Assembly (NCBI RefSeq): GCF_031583025.1
Contig: NZ_CP134062.1
Location: forward strand, 5,305,234 to 5,369,233
Length of the DNA stretch: 64,000 bases
Direction of reading: 5' to 3'
Source: Mycobacterium sp. Z3061
Lineage (GTDB): Bacteria > Actinomycetota > Actinomycetes > Mycobacteriales > Mycobacteriaceae
Within the stretch, counting starts at the first letter, position 1. Every line of letters begins with the position of its first letter. The translations under genes and the position numbers were made by a program. Of the stretch, positions 16,016-25,772 are shown piece after piece. The notes under the pieces were generated by a model. That model was given only the letters and a program-made list of their open reading frames with translations, was not told the DNA's origin and ran no database searches.

Positions 16016-17274
16016 CCGACAGCGCAATCGAAGCCGGAACGCGCCGGGCCGAGATCCTCGAGACAGCCGCGTCGCTGATTGCCTCCTCGGGCCTGCGGAC
16101 CTCGCTGCAGGAGATCGCTGACGCCGCGGGCATCCTCCCGGGCAGCCTGTACCACCATTTCGAATCCAAAGAAGCGATCCTGGTCGAACTCATCCGCCGC
16201 TACCAGGCCGACCTGGCGCGCATCGGGCAGAACGCCCAGGCGAAGCTGGACGAGCCGGACCCGCGTCCCCCTGCCGAGAAGATCACCGAGTTGGGATCGG
16301 CGATCGCCAACTGCGCGGTGCGGCATCGGGCCGCCCTGCAGATGTCGTTCTACGAAGGCCCGAGCGCCGATCCGGAACTGATGAAGCTGACACAGCAGCG
16401 GCCCACCGCGATTCAGGAGGCGATGCTGCAAACGCTGCGCGCGGCCCGGTGGAGCGGCTACATCAAGGCCGACATCGATCTCCCGACGCTGGCCGACCGG
16501 ATCTGCCAGACCATGCTGCAGGTCGGGCTCGATGTCATTCGGCATAATTCCTCCGCCGACCAGGTGGCCGCCCTGATGTGCCGAATCACGTTGCAGGGAT
16601 TGGCCTCTCAGCCACCCAATGACGGGACGCTGGACCGATCGAAGGCGTTCGCCGCGGCTGGCGACGTCATTGCGTCCTGGGCCGACGACAGCGAAGCCGA
16701 TCCCAGCGACAAGGCGGCCCATCTGCGGGCGGTGGCGCGGGCAGAGTTCGGCCGCAAAGGATATGAAGTCACCACGATCAGGGACATCGCGTCGGCAGCA
16801 GGCCTGGGAACGGGCACCGTGTATCGCGTCATCGGATCCAAAGACGAACTCCTGGCATCGATCATGCGCTCGTTCGGTCAGAAGGTCGAAGCCGGCTGGA
16901 TGGAGGTGCTCCGCTCCGAGGCGACCCCGATCGAGAAGCTGGACGCGCTGAGTTGGGTCAACGTCAATGCGCTGGAACAATTTTCGGATGAATTCCGGAT
17001 CCAGCTCGCCTGGATGCGCCAGTCGCCGCCGAACACCGCCAACCCGGGCTGGTTGTACACCACTCGGCTGCGGCAGATGAAATCGCTTCTCTCCGAAGGT
17101 ATCCGGTCCTCAGAAATTCGCATCGAGGCGCCCAGCATCACCATGCTGGCCCGCAGCATCATCGGGATGCAGTGGATACCGGAGAACATCCTGCGCGCGG
17201 TAGGCACCCGGTCGTCGCTCATCCTGGCTCGTGACACCGTCCTGCGCGGTGTTGCCATTCGCGCCGGACAGTAG
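16012..17274 (+). CDS. TetR family regulator with two HTH domains
   Basis: 420 residues, about twice the normal TetR length. The first HTH is at about 12-60 (LRTSLQEIADAAGILPGSLYHHFESKE) and the second at about 240-290 (YEVTTIRDIASAAGLGTGTVYRVIGSKDE). Each is followed by a helical ligand-binding segment, so the protein looks like a fusion of two repressors. It lies 162 bp after the acyl-CoA dehydrogenase pair in the same direction and probably controls the cluster through the recurring GTTCAG-type sites. The ATG has no ribosome site of its own; translation may be coupled to a short upstream frame. Confidence 0.93.
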   Translation: MTDSAIEAGTRRAEILETAASLIASSGLRTSLQEIADAAGILPGSLYHHFESKEAILVELIRRYQADLARIGQNAQAKLDEPDPRPPAEKITELGSAIANCAVRHRAALQMSFYEGPSADPELMKLTQQRPTAIQEAMLQTLRAARWSGYIKADIDLPTLADRICQTMLQVGLDVIRHNSSADQVAALMCRITLQGLASQPPNDGTLDRSKAFAAAGDVIASWADDSEADPSDKAAHLRAVARAEFGRKGYEVTTIRDIASAAGLGTGTVYRVIGSKDELLASIMRSFGQKVEAGWMEVLRSEATPIEKLDALSWVNVNALEQFSDEFRIQLAWMRQSPPNTANPGWLYTTRLRQMKSLLSEGIRSSEIRIEAPSITMLARSIIGMQWIPENILRAVGTRSSLILARDTVLRGVAIRAGQ

Positions 17275-17292
17275 CCGGAGTAGCGTCGAAAC

Positions 17293-17940
17293 ATGGCGCA
17301 CATCATTGTCATCGGCGGCCACGGCAAGGTCGCGCTGCATCTGGCCCGGATCTTGACCGGGCGTGGTGACCAGGTGAGCTCGGTGTTCCGCAACCCCGAC
17401 CACGCCGACGAGGTAGCGGCCACCGGGGCCAGCCCGGTCACCGCGGACATCGAGCACCTCGACACCGGCGCCCTGGCCGACCTGCTGGCCGGGCACGACG
17501 CGGTCGTCTTCACCGCCGGAGCCGGCGGCGGCGACCCGGCACGCACCTATGCCGTGGACCGCGATGCGGCGATCCGCGTGATCGACGCCGCGGGCCGGGC
17601 CGGCGTCAAGCGGTTCGTGATGGTGTCGTATTTCGGCGCGGGCCCCGGACATGGCGTGTCGCCGGAGAATTCGTTCTTCCCCTACGCCGAGGCCAAGGCC
17701 GCGGCAGACGCCCACCTGCGTGCCAGCGAGCTCGACTGGACCGTGCTCGGCCCGGGTCGGCTCACCCTCGAAAGGGGCACCGGACACATCGCGGTCGGCA
17801 AAGCCAAGGGTGAGGTGTCGCGGGAAGACGTGGCGGCAGTCGTCGCGGCCGCTCTCGCCGACGACGCGACCATCCGCCGCACCATCGACTTCAACAACGG
17901 CGACGTGCCGATCGCGGACGCTCTGGCGCCCGTGCGGTAA
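17293..17940 (+). CDS. NAD(P)H-binding atypical SDR protein
   Basis: 215 residues. The nucleotide motif IGGHGKVALHLARIL lies at the N-terminus, then VFTAGAGGGD, FVMVSYFGAG and PYAEAKAAAD (the YxxxK position). This is the short SDR_a5/NmrA-like group related to YwnB, whose members bind NAD(P) and act as reductases or redox sensors. It follows the TetR gene by 18 bp and may be co-transcribed. Its substrate is unknown. Confidence 0.9.
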   Translation: MAHIIVIGGHGKVALHLARILTGRGDQVSSVFRNPDHADEVAATGASPVTADIEHLDTGALADLLAGHDAVVFTAGAGGGDPARTYAVDRDAAIRVIDAAGRAGVKRFVMVSYFGAGPGHGVSPENSFFPYAEAKAAADAHLRASELDWTVLGPGRLTLERGTGHIAVGKAKGEVSREDVAAVVAAALADDATIRRTIDFNNGDVPIADALAPVR

Positions 17941-17975
17941 CCGCACCCGGCCCGCGGAGTAACCTGATCCTCGCA

Positions 17976-18185
17976 ACTGGTCTGCCGACGCCCTCGCGGC
18001 GCCGGCATCGAGCGAGGTCCTAACGCCTCGCGAGAGGGAACCCGGTGAGAATCCGGGACTGTCCCGCAGCGGTATGCAGGAACGACAGCCGTCACACGCA
18101 CTGGTCCGCATCGGACTGGGAAGCGACGGCCAGTAGGTGCACCTTTTCGGTGCGCGCCTGTGAGTCCGAAGACCTGCCAGGTGTG
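17976..18185 (+). ncRNA. Cobalamin (B12) riboswitch upstream of metE
   Basis: The conserved core is clear: GGGAACCCGGTGAGAATCC (18036-18054), GGGACTGTCCCGCAGCGGTA (18055-18074) and the B12 box GAGTCCGAAGACCTGCC (18162-18178). Adenosylcobalamin binding is known to lower metE expression in mycobacteria, since B12-dependent MetH then takes over. A strong GC hairpin (about 18183-18210) follows the aptamer at once and may be part of the expression platform. The outer limits are estimates. Confidence 0.93.
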
Positions 18186-18342
18186 CCGGGCGCGCCGCGC
18201 CCGGCGGCACATCGCCTCGTGGAATGGGCGTTTGGCCAGCCAGCCGTGGTGGTACGCGGGCTCTGAGAGCACCAGCGCATCGCCCCGACTGTCGGCTGCG
18301 CGTCCGCGGGCGGTGACCATACCGTCGAATGAAGGACCGCTC

Positions 18343-20625
18343 GTGACCGCTCAAGCCCGTTCTCCGAAGTTCACCGCCACCATCACCGGTTCCCCCCGCA
18401 TCGGCCCGCGCCGCGAACTCAAGCGCGCGACCGAGGGTTACTGGGCCGGCCGCACCAGTCGCTCCGACCTGGAGTCCACCGCGGCCAAGCTGCGCCGCGA
18501 CACCTGGTCGCAACTGGCCGCCGCCGGCCTCGACTCGGTGCCGGTCAACACTTTCTCCTACTACGACCAGATGCTGGACACCGCGGTGTTGCTCGGCGCT
18601 CTGCCCGAGCGGGTTGGCGGCATCGCCGACGAACTGGACCGCTACTTCGCCGCCGCGCGCGGTACCGACGAAGTCGCCCCGCTCGAAATGACGAAGTGGT
18701 TCGACACCAACTACCACTACCTCGTTCCGGAGATCGGTCCCTCGACCCAGTTCTCACTGCACCCGGACAAGGTCCTCTCCGAGCTGAAAGAGGCTCAGGG
18801 GCAAGGCATCCCGGCGCGCCCCGTGATCATCGGGCCCGTCACCTTCCTGCTGCTGAGCAAGGCGGTGGACGGCGCGGGCGCACCGATCGAGCGACTACAG
18901 GAGCTGATGCCGATCTATTCCGAACTGCTGTCACTGCTCGCGGACAGCGGGGCCCAGTGGGTGCAGCTCGACGAGCCGGCGTTGGTCACCGACATCTCCC
19001 CCGACGCGCCCGCGCTGGCCGAGGCGGTCTACAACGCGCTGGGCGCGGTGGCGAACCGCCCTGGCATCCACGTCGCCACCTACTTCGGCGACCCGGGTGC
19101 GGCGTTGGCGGGGCTGGCCCGCACCCCGGTCGAAGCGATCGGGGTCGACCTGGTCTACGGCCCCGACACAGCGCTGGCTGCCGTTCCCGAGCTGGCCGGC
19201 AAGACACTGGTGGCCGGAATCGTCGACGGTCGCAACATCTGGCGCACCGACCTGCAGGCGGCGCTGGGCAAACTGGCCGCCCTGATGGGACCCGCCGGGG
19301 CGGTGGCTGTTTCGACGTCGTGCTCAACGCTGCACGTGCCGTACTCGCTGGAGCCCGAGACCGATCTGGACGACAACCTGCGCAGTTGGCTGGCGTTCGG
19401 GGCGGAGAAGGTGCGTGAGGTGGTCGTGCTTGCCCGCGCGCTGCGGGACGGTCGCGACGCCGTCGCCGAGGAGATCGCGGCCTCCAACGCCGCGGTGGCG
19501 TCGCGCAAACAGGACCCGCGCCTGCACAACGACCAGGTGCGCGCCCGAATCCGGTCGATCGTCGCCTCCGGCGTCCACCGCGGCGATCCCGCAGAGCGTC
19601 GCGCCAGCCAGGAGGCGCGCCTCGAGCTGCCGGTGTTACCGACCACGACGATCGGTTCCTACCCGCAGACCTCGGCCATCCGCGTCGCGCGGGCCGCGTT
19701 GCGCTCCGGGGAGATCGACCAGGCCGAATACGAGCGGCGGATGAAGAAGGAGATCGCCGACGTCATCAAGCTGCAGGAGCAGCTGGGCATCGACGTGTTG
19801 GTGCACGGTGAGCCTGAGCGCAACGACATGGTGCAGTACTTTGCCGAGCAGCTGGAGGGCTTCTTCGCCACTCACAACGGCTGGGTCCAGTCCTACGGCA
19901 GCCGCTGTGTGCGTCCGCCGATCCTGTTCGGCGATGTGGCCCGCACCCACCCGATGACGGTCGACTGGATCACTTACGCGCAGTCGCTCACCGACAAACC
20001 GGTCAAGGGCATGCTGACCGGGCCGGTCACGATCCTGGCGTGGTCGTTCGTGCGCGACGACCAGCCGTTGGCCGACACCGCCAACCAGGTGGCGCTGGCG
20101 ATCCGGGACGAGACGGTGGACTTGCAGTCCGCAGGTATCGCCGTGATCCAGGTCGACGAGCCGGCGCTGCGGGAGCTGCTGCCGCTGCGGCGTGCCGACC
20201 AGGACGAGTATTTGTCCTGGGCCGTCGGGGCTTTCCGGCTGGCCACTTCCGGTGTGGCCGACTCGACCCAGATCCACACCCACCTGTGCTACTCGGAGTT
20301 CGGCGAGGTGATCGGCGCGATCGCCGATCTGGACGCCGACGTCACGTCGATCGAAGCGGCCCGCTCGCACATGGAGGTGCTCGACGACCTCAACGCGATC
20401 GGCTTCTCCAACAGCGTGGGCCCGGGCGTCTACGACATCCACTCCCCACGGGTGCCCAGCACCGAGGAGATGGCCACGTCTCTCAGATCCGCGCTCAAAG
20501 CTGTTCCCGCTGAGAGGCTTTGGGTGAACCCGGACTGCGGCCTGAAGACGCGTGACGTCGAGGAGGTGACCGCTTCGCTGCGCAACATGGTGGCCGCGGC
20601 GCGTGAGGTCCGCGCCGGGGCCTAG
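18343..20625 (+). CDS. metE: Cobalamin-independent methionine synthase
   Basis: 760 residues, the usual MetE length. It transfers the methyl group of 5-methyltetrahydropteroyl-triglutamate to homocysteine. Seen: N-terminal [21 protein letters not shown], then the C-terminal catalytic barrel with [36 protein letters not shown], the zinc-site segment HTHLCYSEF and a late NPDCGLKTR. The start is GTG 18343 with AAGGA upstream; an open frame back to 18160 runs through the riboswitch and is not coding. It is controlled by the B12 riboswitch and ends in a large palindromic terminator. Confidence 0.97.
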   Translation: MTAQARSPKFTATITGSPRIGPRRELKRATEGYWAGRTSRSDLESTAAKLRRDTWSQLAAAGLDSVPVNTFSYYDQMLDTAVLLGALPERVGGIADELDRYFAAARGTDEVAPLEMTKWFDTNYHYLVPEIGPSTQFSLHPDKVLSELKEAQGQGIPARPVIIGPVTFLLLSKAVDGAGAPIERLQELMPIYSELLSLLADSGAQWVQLDEPALVTDISPDAPALAEAVYNALGAVANRPGIHVATYFGDPGAALAGLARTPVEAIGVDLVYGPDTALAAVPELAGKTLVAGIVDGRNIWRTDLQAALGKLAALMGPAGAVAVSTSCSTLHVPYSLEPETDLDDNLRSWLAFGAEKVREVVVLARALRDGRDAVAEEIAASNAAVASRKQDPRLHNDQVRARIRSIVASGVHRGDPAERRASQEARLELPVLPTTTIGSYPQTSAIRVARAALRSGEIDQAEYERRMKKEIADVIKLQEQLGIDVLVHGEPERNDMVQYFAEQLEGFFATHNGWVQSYGSRCVRPPILFGDVARTHPMTVDWITYAQSLTDKPVKGMLTGPVTILAWSFVRDDQPLADTANQVALAIRDETVDLQSAGIAVIQVDEPALRELLPLRRADQDEYLSWAVGAFRLATSGVADSTQIHTHLCYSEFGEVIGAIADLDADVTSIEAARSHMEVLDDLNAIGFSNSVGPGVYDIHSPRVPSTEEMATSLRSALKAVPAERLWVNPDCGLKTRDVEEVTASLRNMVAAAREVRAGA

Positions 20626-20629
20626 CCCC

Positions 20630-20689
20630 GCGAGCAGACGCAAAATCGCGTTCCGCGGCCGCGGAACATGCGATTTTGCGTCTGCTCGC
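20630..20689. terminator. 60-bp perfect palindromic bidirectional terminator
   Basis: Twenty-base arms (20630-20649 and 20670-20689) are perfect inverted copies, and the centre is itself an 18-bp palindrome (20650-20667). It lies in the 66-bp gap between the convergent metE and DUF3556 genes and could stop transcription from both sides. A related 60-bp element is found inside the gene at 14764. Confidence 0.8.
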
Positions 20690-20691
20690 CC

Positions 20692-22410
20692 CTAATCCTC
20701 CACCACGACGGGGACGTCGTCGGCCCAGGGCTGGCGGGTCACCATGTCGGCCACCCGGACATAGCCATGCTCGAATTCGCCTGTTGCGGCATCAACCAAC
20801 CGGTACCGCTGGATCTGCCGGTGGATCGGCTGCGCGTCCAGCAGGACCACCCGCACCTCGCCCGGCTCGAATCGGCAACGCCGTTGCATCGCGGCGATCA
20901 GCTGCTCGTTGTGCATGTGGCCGTCACCGAAGTTCCAGCCGATCGCGGTGCTGCAGATGCGTTCTCCGTCGGTGATGACGTAGTCGTCCTCGTTCTGTCC
21001 GGCCATCGCGCGATGGGCCAAGGTGAACAGTGCCCGGCCGTGAGTGTTCATGGCGCGGAACGCGTATCCCAGGTACATCGGGATCTCGGCTCGGTCCTTG
21101 CCGTAGAACCGCTCCAGCTGGGCCTGCGGCATGCTGGCGATCGCGACGATGCCCCGGGCGATCTTCTCGCTCGCCGACGGCTTGATGCACCACAGCGTCG
21201 TGTCCCAGTTGCCGGCGTAATAGCGCATGCCCGGCAGGAACGAGATCTTGCGCGGGAACATGTTGCCCAAAATCACGGTGCCCACCAGCAGGGTGAACAG
21301 AATCGCCACCGGCGCAAGGTGTTTGACGTCGCTGATGCCCAGCTGAGCATGCCCGACGAACAGCGAGAACACGCCGAAGATCATGAACACGTTCCACTCC
21401 AGCGGAACCCCCATCGGGATCGCCGTCAGGATGCCCAGGTGGAAGCACACCATGACGATCGCGGCCACGGTGGTGGGCCATCCGCCGTGGGAGAAGAAAA
21501 GCGCCAACGGCACGAACATCTCGATGAACGTGCTGATGTGAGCGAACATCCGCGATAACAGTCCGGGCCGCAGGTCATCGGGGAACTTCTCGAAGAACAT
21601 CCGTTTGATGAAGCGCGGCCGGAACAGCGGATTGTTGGACATCATCGTCGAGATCACGAACGGGAAGTGTTTGTTCAGTTTGGACGTCGCCGCGCCCATC
21701 CAGATCACCAGGAACACCAGTTTGGCCGCGACGATCATGTCGACACCGCCGAACAGGAACGTCACGGTGAGCGACCCGTAGACCTCACCGCGAGCGGCCA
21801 GGAAGATCACCTTGTCCCGCAACCCCGCGGCGCCGAGCACCAACAGGATCGCCACGATCTGCCACATCGGCAGTACTCCGACGCGAGTGCCCAGCGCCGG
21901 TATCGGCCCCGTTCCATCGGTGAACAGCGCGGTCACCAGCAGCACCAGCAGCAGGGCATACAGCGCGACGTCGACCGGCTTGCGTTTGGTGCCGAAAGTC
22001 AGCGGGACGCGATCCGGCCAGGGTGGCAGCCGGATGGTGCCGAACCGCAGCCAGTAGAGGATCGAACCCATCGGCGGGAAGAACCGGTTGTTGAGCGGCC
22101 CGAACCCACAACCCAGCCCGACCACCTCGAACAACATCGTGTACAACACGACCTTCTCGAACACGATCGGCTCGGCGTACCAGGCCCGGACGTTGGTGAA
22201 TCCGTCAATTCCTTTGGTGCTCAGCACAATCAGCCAGGCAACCAGAATGTAGAGCAGGATCTTGACGACGTAGAACAGGTGCATCACCACTGGCGTGCCG
22301 AAGCCCACCTCGGCCCAGTGGCGGGCCATCGGGCGGATCTTCTCGCTGCGGGTGCCCTTGCTCCATTCGGCGATGTCGACCTCGGGCAGCTGGGGCTTGA
22401 GAAATCCCAT
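20692..22410 (-). CDS. DUF3556 / HTTM-like membrane protein (Rv1132-like)
   Basis: 572 residues with many hydrophobic segments (VKILLYILVAWLIVLS, DVALYALLLVLLVTALF, WQIVAILLVLGAAGL, MIVAAKLVFLVIWMG, PVAILFTLLVGTVILGN) and a soluble C-terminal part. The position next to metE matches Rv1132 of M. tuberculosis, a conserved membrane protein of about the same length. A perfect KstR-type box (22423-22436) stands just before the start, which suggests control with sterol or lipid catabolism. The biochemical role is unknown. Confidence 0.88.
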   Translation of the reverse strand: MGFLKPQLPEVDIAEWSKGTRSEKIRPMARHWAEVGFGTPVVMHLFYVVKILLYILVAWLIVLSTKGIDGFTNVRAWYAEPIVFEKVVLYTMLFEVVGLGCGFGPLNNRFFPPMGSILYWLRFGTIRLPPWPDRVPLTFGTKRKPVDVALYALLLVLLVTALFTDGTGPIPALGTRVGVLPMWQIVAILLVLGAAGLRDKVIFLAARGEVYGSLTVTFLFGGVDMIVAAKLVFLVIWMGAATSKLNKHFPFVISTMMSNNPLFRPRFIKRMFFEKFPDDLRPGLLSRMFAHISTFIEMFVPLALFFSHGGWPTTVAAIVMVCFHLGILTAIPMGVPLEWNVFMIFGVFSLFVGHAQLGISDVKHLAPVAILFTLLVGTVILGNMFPRKISFLPGMRYYAGNWDTTLWCIKPSASEKIARGIVAIASMPQAQLERFYGKDRAEIPMYLGYAFRAMNTHGRALFTLAHRAMAGQNEDDYVITDGERICSTAIGWNFGDGHMHNEQLIAAMQRRCRFEPGEVRVVLLDAQPIHRQIQRYRLVDAATGEFEHGYVRVADMVTRQPWADDVPVVVED

Positions 22411-22422
22411 AATTTGACAGAT

Positions 22423-22436
22423 TAGAACGTGTTCTA
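22423..22436 (-). promoter_or_regulatory. KstR-type operator
   Basis: TAGAACGTGTTCTA fits the published KstR consensus TNNAACNNGTTNNA at every fixed base and is a 6+2+6 palindrome. It lies 13 bp before the ATG of the DUF3556 gene. KstR is the TetR-family repressor of cholesterol catabolism in mycobacteria; its gene is not in this window. Confidence 0.7.
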
Positions 22437-22525
22437 GGCGGATGCCCAGCCCGGCCCACCGAATCCTTGGTCAGCCGCTGTGGCGGGCGATACCGTGAGG
22501 TACAGGTGGCGAAGGGAGTGGGAGC

Positions 22526-22747
22526 ATGCGTAGACCCCGGTACCTCAGATGGGCGGTCGCGGGGGCCGCGGTACCAATCGCATTCGTCCTCGGCAGCGGG
22601 CCGGCACAAGCGCAGGCGCCGTCCCCGGGTGACTCATGCACCGTGCTGCACGCGACCACCCAGGACGCCGAAGGCAAGACGATGTGGTGCAACCCGACGA
22701 TGACGGGCAGCCACAGCCTGGTGTGGCAGTACGGCGGACCGGGCTAG
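22526..22747 (+). CDS. Small secreted protein with two cysteines
   Basis: 73 residues. A signal peptide (RRPRYLRWAVAGAAVPIAFVLG, cleavage near AQA at about 30) precedes a mature part of about 43 residues holding two cysteines (DSCTV and MWCNP) that could form one disulfide. The tail HSLVWQYGGPG is like other short exported mycobacterial proteins. GGGAG is upstream of the ATG. It ends 15 bp before prpD. No enzymatic motif is visible. Confidence 0.75.
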   Translation: MRRPRYLRWAVAGAAVPIAFVLGSGPAQAQAPSPGDSCTVLHATTQDAEGKTMWCNPTMTGSHSLVWQYGGPG

Positions 22748-22762
22748 GGCTGACTCCGGCCG

Positions 22763-24268
22763 GTGCGCCTTCATAACGTTCGTGCCCGACGCAGCGCCGA
22801 ACATTTTCCCCGCGGTGAGCACCTCGCGTGGAAGATCGCCGAGGTAGCCGCGGACCCGGTGGCGGTGCCCGCCGAAACCGAATCCATGGTGATCAACCGG
22901 ATCATCGACAACGCGGCGGTATCGGCGGCTTCGGTGATCCGGCGGCCCCCGACCACTGCGCGCGTCCAGGCTCTCGCTCACCCGCGTCCGGCCGGCGCGA
23001 AAGTGTTCGGCGTCGTGGGCGACTACTCACCGGAATGGGCAGCCTGGGCCAATGGCGTCGCTGTGCGCGAACTGGACTTTCACGACACGTTCCTGGCAGC
23101 CGACTATGCCCACCCCGGCGACAACATCCCGCCCCTGATGGCCGTCGCTCAACATCTTCGGGTGAGCGGCGCGGATCTGGTCCGCGGCGTGGCCACCGCG
23201 TACGAGATACAGATCGCCCTGGTGAAGGGAATCTGCCTGCACGAGCACAAGATTGACCATGTTGCGCACCTGGGTCCGGCGGCGGCCGCGGGCCTGGGAA
23301 CCATGCTGCGGCTCGACCGGGACACCATCTACTCGGCGATCGGTCAGGCCTTGCACCTGACGACCGCCACCAGGCAATCACGCAAAGGACTGATCTCGAG
23401 CTGGAAGGCCTTCGCGCCCGCATGGGCCGGCAAGGTCGCCATCGAGGCGGTGGACCGTGCCATGCGTGGCGAACCGGCACCCGCCCCGATCTGGGAGGGC
23501 GAGGACGGAGTGATCGCATGGCTACTGGCCGGCCCGGAGCACACCTATCAGGTGCCGCTTCCCGAAGCGGGCGAGGCCAAGCGCGCCATCCTGGAGAGCT
23601 ACACCAAGGAACACTCCGCTGAGTACCAGAGCCAGGCGTTGATCGATCTGGCCCGCCGGATGCGCGGCAAGATCGGTGATCTGGATCAGGTCGCGTCCGT
23701 GGTGCTCCACACCAGTCACCACACGCACAACGTGATCGGGACCGGGTCCAATGACCCGCAGAAGTTCGACCCGGATGCCTCGCGCGAAACGCTGGACCAC
23801 TCGGTGATGTACATTTTCGCCGTCGCGTTGCAGGACGGAACCTGGCACCACGAACGGTCTTACGCGCCGGAGCGGTCGCACCGCCCCGACACCGTCGCAT
23901 TGTGGCGCAAGATCTCCACCGTCGAAGATCCCGAATGGACCAGGCGCTACCACTCCCCCGACCCGGCGCAGAAGGCATTCGGCGCCCGTGCCGAGATCAG
24001 GTTGCGGAGTGGCGCGTTGATCGTCGACGAGATCGCCGTCGCCGATGCACATCCGTTGGGAGAACGGCCCTTTGATCGAGAGCAGTACCTGGCGAAGTTC
24101 ACCGCGCTGGCCGACGGCGTGATCGATGACGCTGAACAGCGCCGGTTTCTGTCGGTAGTGGCGAATCTCCCGCAAATGACCGCCGGCATGCTCGGCGCGC
24201 TCAACCCACTCGTGGATCCGTCCGTGCTGGACAATGCGCCCGCAGTTCCGCCCGGTATCTTCGGATAA
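22763..24268 (+). CDS. prpD: 2-methylcitrate dehydratase, PrpD family
   Basis: 501 residues of the MmgE/PrpD family, which dehydrates 2-methylcitrate in propionyl-CoA breakdown. Seen: [58 protein letters not shown] and the [19 protein letters not shown] segment. GTG 22763 is the only start possible before an in-frame stop at 22751. From memory the M. tuberculosis protein (Rv1130) is about 25 residues longer at the N-terminus, so this copy may be slightly shortened. There is no clear ribosome site. The partner genes prpC and prpR, expected alongside, are missing from this locus. Confidence 0.88.
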   Translation: MRLHNVRARRSAEHFPRGEHLAWKIAEVAADPVAVPAETESMVINRIIDNAAVSAASVIRRPPTTARVQALAHPRPAGAKVFGVVGDYSPEWAAWANGVAVRELDFHDTFLAADYAHPGDNIPPLMAVAQHLRVSGADLVRGVATAYEIQIALVKGICLHEHKIDHVAHLGPAAAAGLGTMLRLDRDTIYSAIGQALHLTTATRQSRKGLISSWKAFAPAWAGKVAIEAVDRAMRGEPAPAPIWEGEDGVIAWLLAGPEHTYQVPLPEAGEAKRAILESYTKEHSAEYQSQALIDLARRMRGKIGDLDQVASVVLHTSHHTHNVIGTGSNDPQKFDPDASRETLDHSVMYIFAVALQDGTWHHERSYAPERSHRPDTVALWRKISTVEDPEWTRRYHSPDPAQKAFGARAEIRLRSGALIVDEIAVADAHPLGERPFDREQYLAKFTALADGVIDDAEQRRFLSVVANLPQMTAGMLGALNPLVDPSVLDNAPAVPPGIFG

Positions 24269-24419
24269 GCGATCGTCGGCAACAGATCACCGAAAGCTGT
24301 TCCAGGCCAACGCAAAACAACCCGAACCAACGTCGACTCTTCCGAAACCCGTTACCGCGGTGCCATGATTCGGTGTAGCTTGCTGCTGGGGCGCACAGGG
24401 GTCTACGAGGAGCGGGGCA

Positions 24420-25772
24420 ATGACGGATGTCGATTATTGCGTGGTCGGAGCCGGATTCGCGGGACTGACGGCCGCACTGCGCCTGAAGCAGGCCGGTCAC
24501 TCAGTGGCGCTCCTGGAGGCTCGCGACCGCGTGGGTGGGCGCACGTTCACCGTGACCCGCGACGACGGGGTGTGGGTCGACCGCGGCGGGGCATGGATCG
24601 GACCGGGCCAGGACCGGATCTATGCGCTGATGCAGGAATTCGGCGTGCCGGAGTACAAGCAGCACAACGACGGTGACGCCATGATGATCGTCGGCGGCAA
24701 GAAGCGCCGCTACGGCGGCAAGCTGCCGTGGACGATGAGTCCGTGGGCGGTCGCCAACCTGGGCATCGGCCTGATGAGCATCGAGCAGATGTGCAAGACG
24801 ATCCCGCGCGAAGCCCCCTGGGAGGCCGAAGAGGCCGCGGAGTGGGACCGAATGAGTATCGGGGACTGGCTCGAGCGCAACGTGATGTCCAAACCGGCGC
24901 GCGAGATGCTGGACATGGTGCTGGGCGGCACCTACACGTCGACGTCGGCGGAAGTGTCGCTGTTGTGGATGTTGCTGCAGATGTCCTCGGCCGGTGGACC
25001 CACGTTCGTCATCTCAGGCAAAGGCGGCTCTCAGGACGCCCGCCCGGTCGGTGGGATGGGCGCCATCTACCGCCCGATGGTCGCCGCGTTGGGCGACGCA
25101 CTGCACTTGTCGCGGCCGGTTCGCACCATCATCCAGGACACCGACGGCGTCACGGTCCAGTCAGACGGGTTCTCGGTGCGCGCCTACCGGGCCATCGTGG
25201 CGATCCCGATGGCGATCGCCGATTCGATCGTCTACGAGCCCGCACTGCCGGCGGACCGGGCGTTTCTCAATCAGCGCATGCCGAGCGGCGCCGTCATCAA
25301 GACCTCGCTGATCTACGACAAACCGTTCTGGCGCGCCGACGGATTGTCCGGTCAGTCGGCCGCACCCGGGACCGCCGCCACGCTGACCATCGACGCGTGC
25401 ACCGACACCGGCAGCCCGGGGATCATGTGCGCCATCACCGAGGGGCCCGCCGCCCGCCGGTTGACCGACCTCAGCGAGTCCGACCGCCGGGCAGCCATCA
25501 TCGGCGAACTCATCGACAGGTTCGGCGAATTGGCGCGCACACCAACGGAATACCACGAACAGAACTGGTCGCTCGAGCGTTATTCCGGCGGTGGGATGAT
25601 CAGCCACACACCGACCGGTGTTCTCACCGAGTACGGTCACGCACTGCGCGCACCCTGCGGCAGGGTGCACTGGGCGGGCACCGAGAGTTCAGCCGTCATG
25701 TGCGGCTGGATCGACGGCGCGATCCGCTCCGGTGAGCGCGCCGCCGCCGAAGTGGTTGCAGCGCAGACTTAG
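24420..25772 (+). CDS. Flavin-containing monoamine oxidase family protein
   Basis: 450 residues. The FAD motif [17 protein letters not shown] and the family sequence [12 protein letters not shown] are at the N-terminus, followed by [17 protein letters not shown]. The C-terminal FAD segment is [27 protein letters not shown], where the Cys/Trp region resembles the covalent-flavin loop of amine oxidases. It oxidises amines to imines with hydrogen peroxide as product. GAGGAG lies before the ATG. Its stop overlaps the stop of the convergent PPE gene by 4 bp. The natural substrate is unknown. Confidence 0.93.
   Translation: MTDVDYCVVGAGFAGLTAALRLKQAGHSVALLEARDRVGGRTFTVTRDDGVWVDRGGAWIGPGQDRIYALMQEFGVPEYKQHNDGDAMMIVGGKKRRYGGKLPWTMSPWAVANLGIGLMSIEQMCKTIPREAPWEAEEAAEWDRMSIGDWLERNVMSKPAREMLDMVLGGTYTSTSAEVSLLWMLLQMSSAGGPTFVISGKGGSQDARPVGGMGAIYRPMVAALGDALHLSRPVRTIIQDTDGVTVQSDGFSVRAYRAIVAIPMAIADSIVYEPALPADRAFLNQRMPSGAVIKTSLIYDKPFWRADGLSGQSAAPGTAATLTIDACTDTGSPGIMCAITEGPAARRLTDLSESDRRAAIIGELIDRFGELARTPTEYHEQNWSLERYSGGGMISHTPTGVLTEYGHALRAPCGRVHWAGTESSAVMCGWIDGAIRSGERAAAEVVAAQT

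Noticed and set aside
18160-18342. N-terminal extension of metE
   Set aside because: The open frame runs through the B12 box; the GTG at 18343 has a ribosome site and gives the normal MetE length.
17110-18717. 535-codon minus-strand frame across the B12 riboswitch
   Set aside because: It crosses the TetR, SDR, riboswitch and metE sequences with no recognisable domain.
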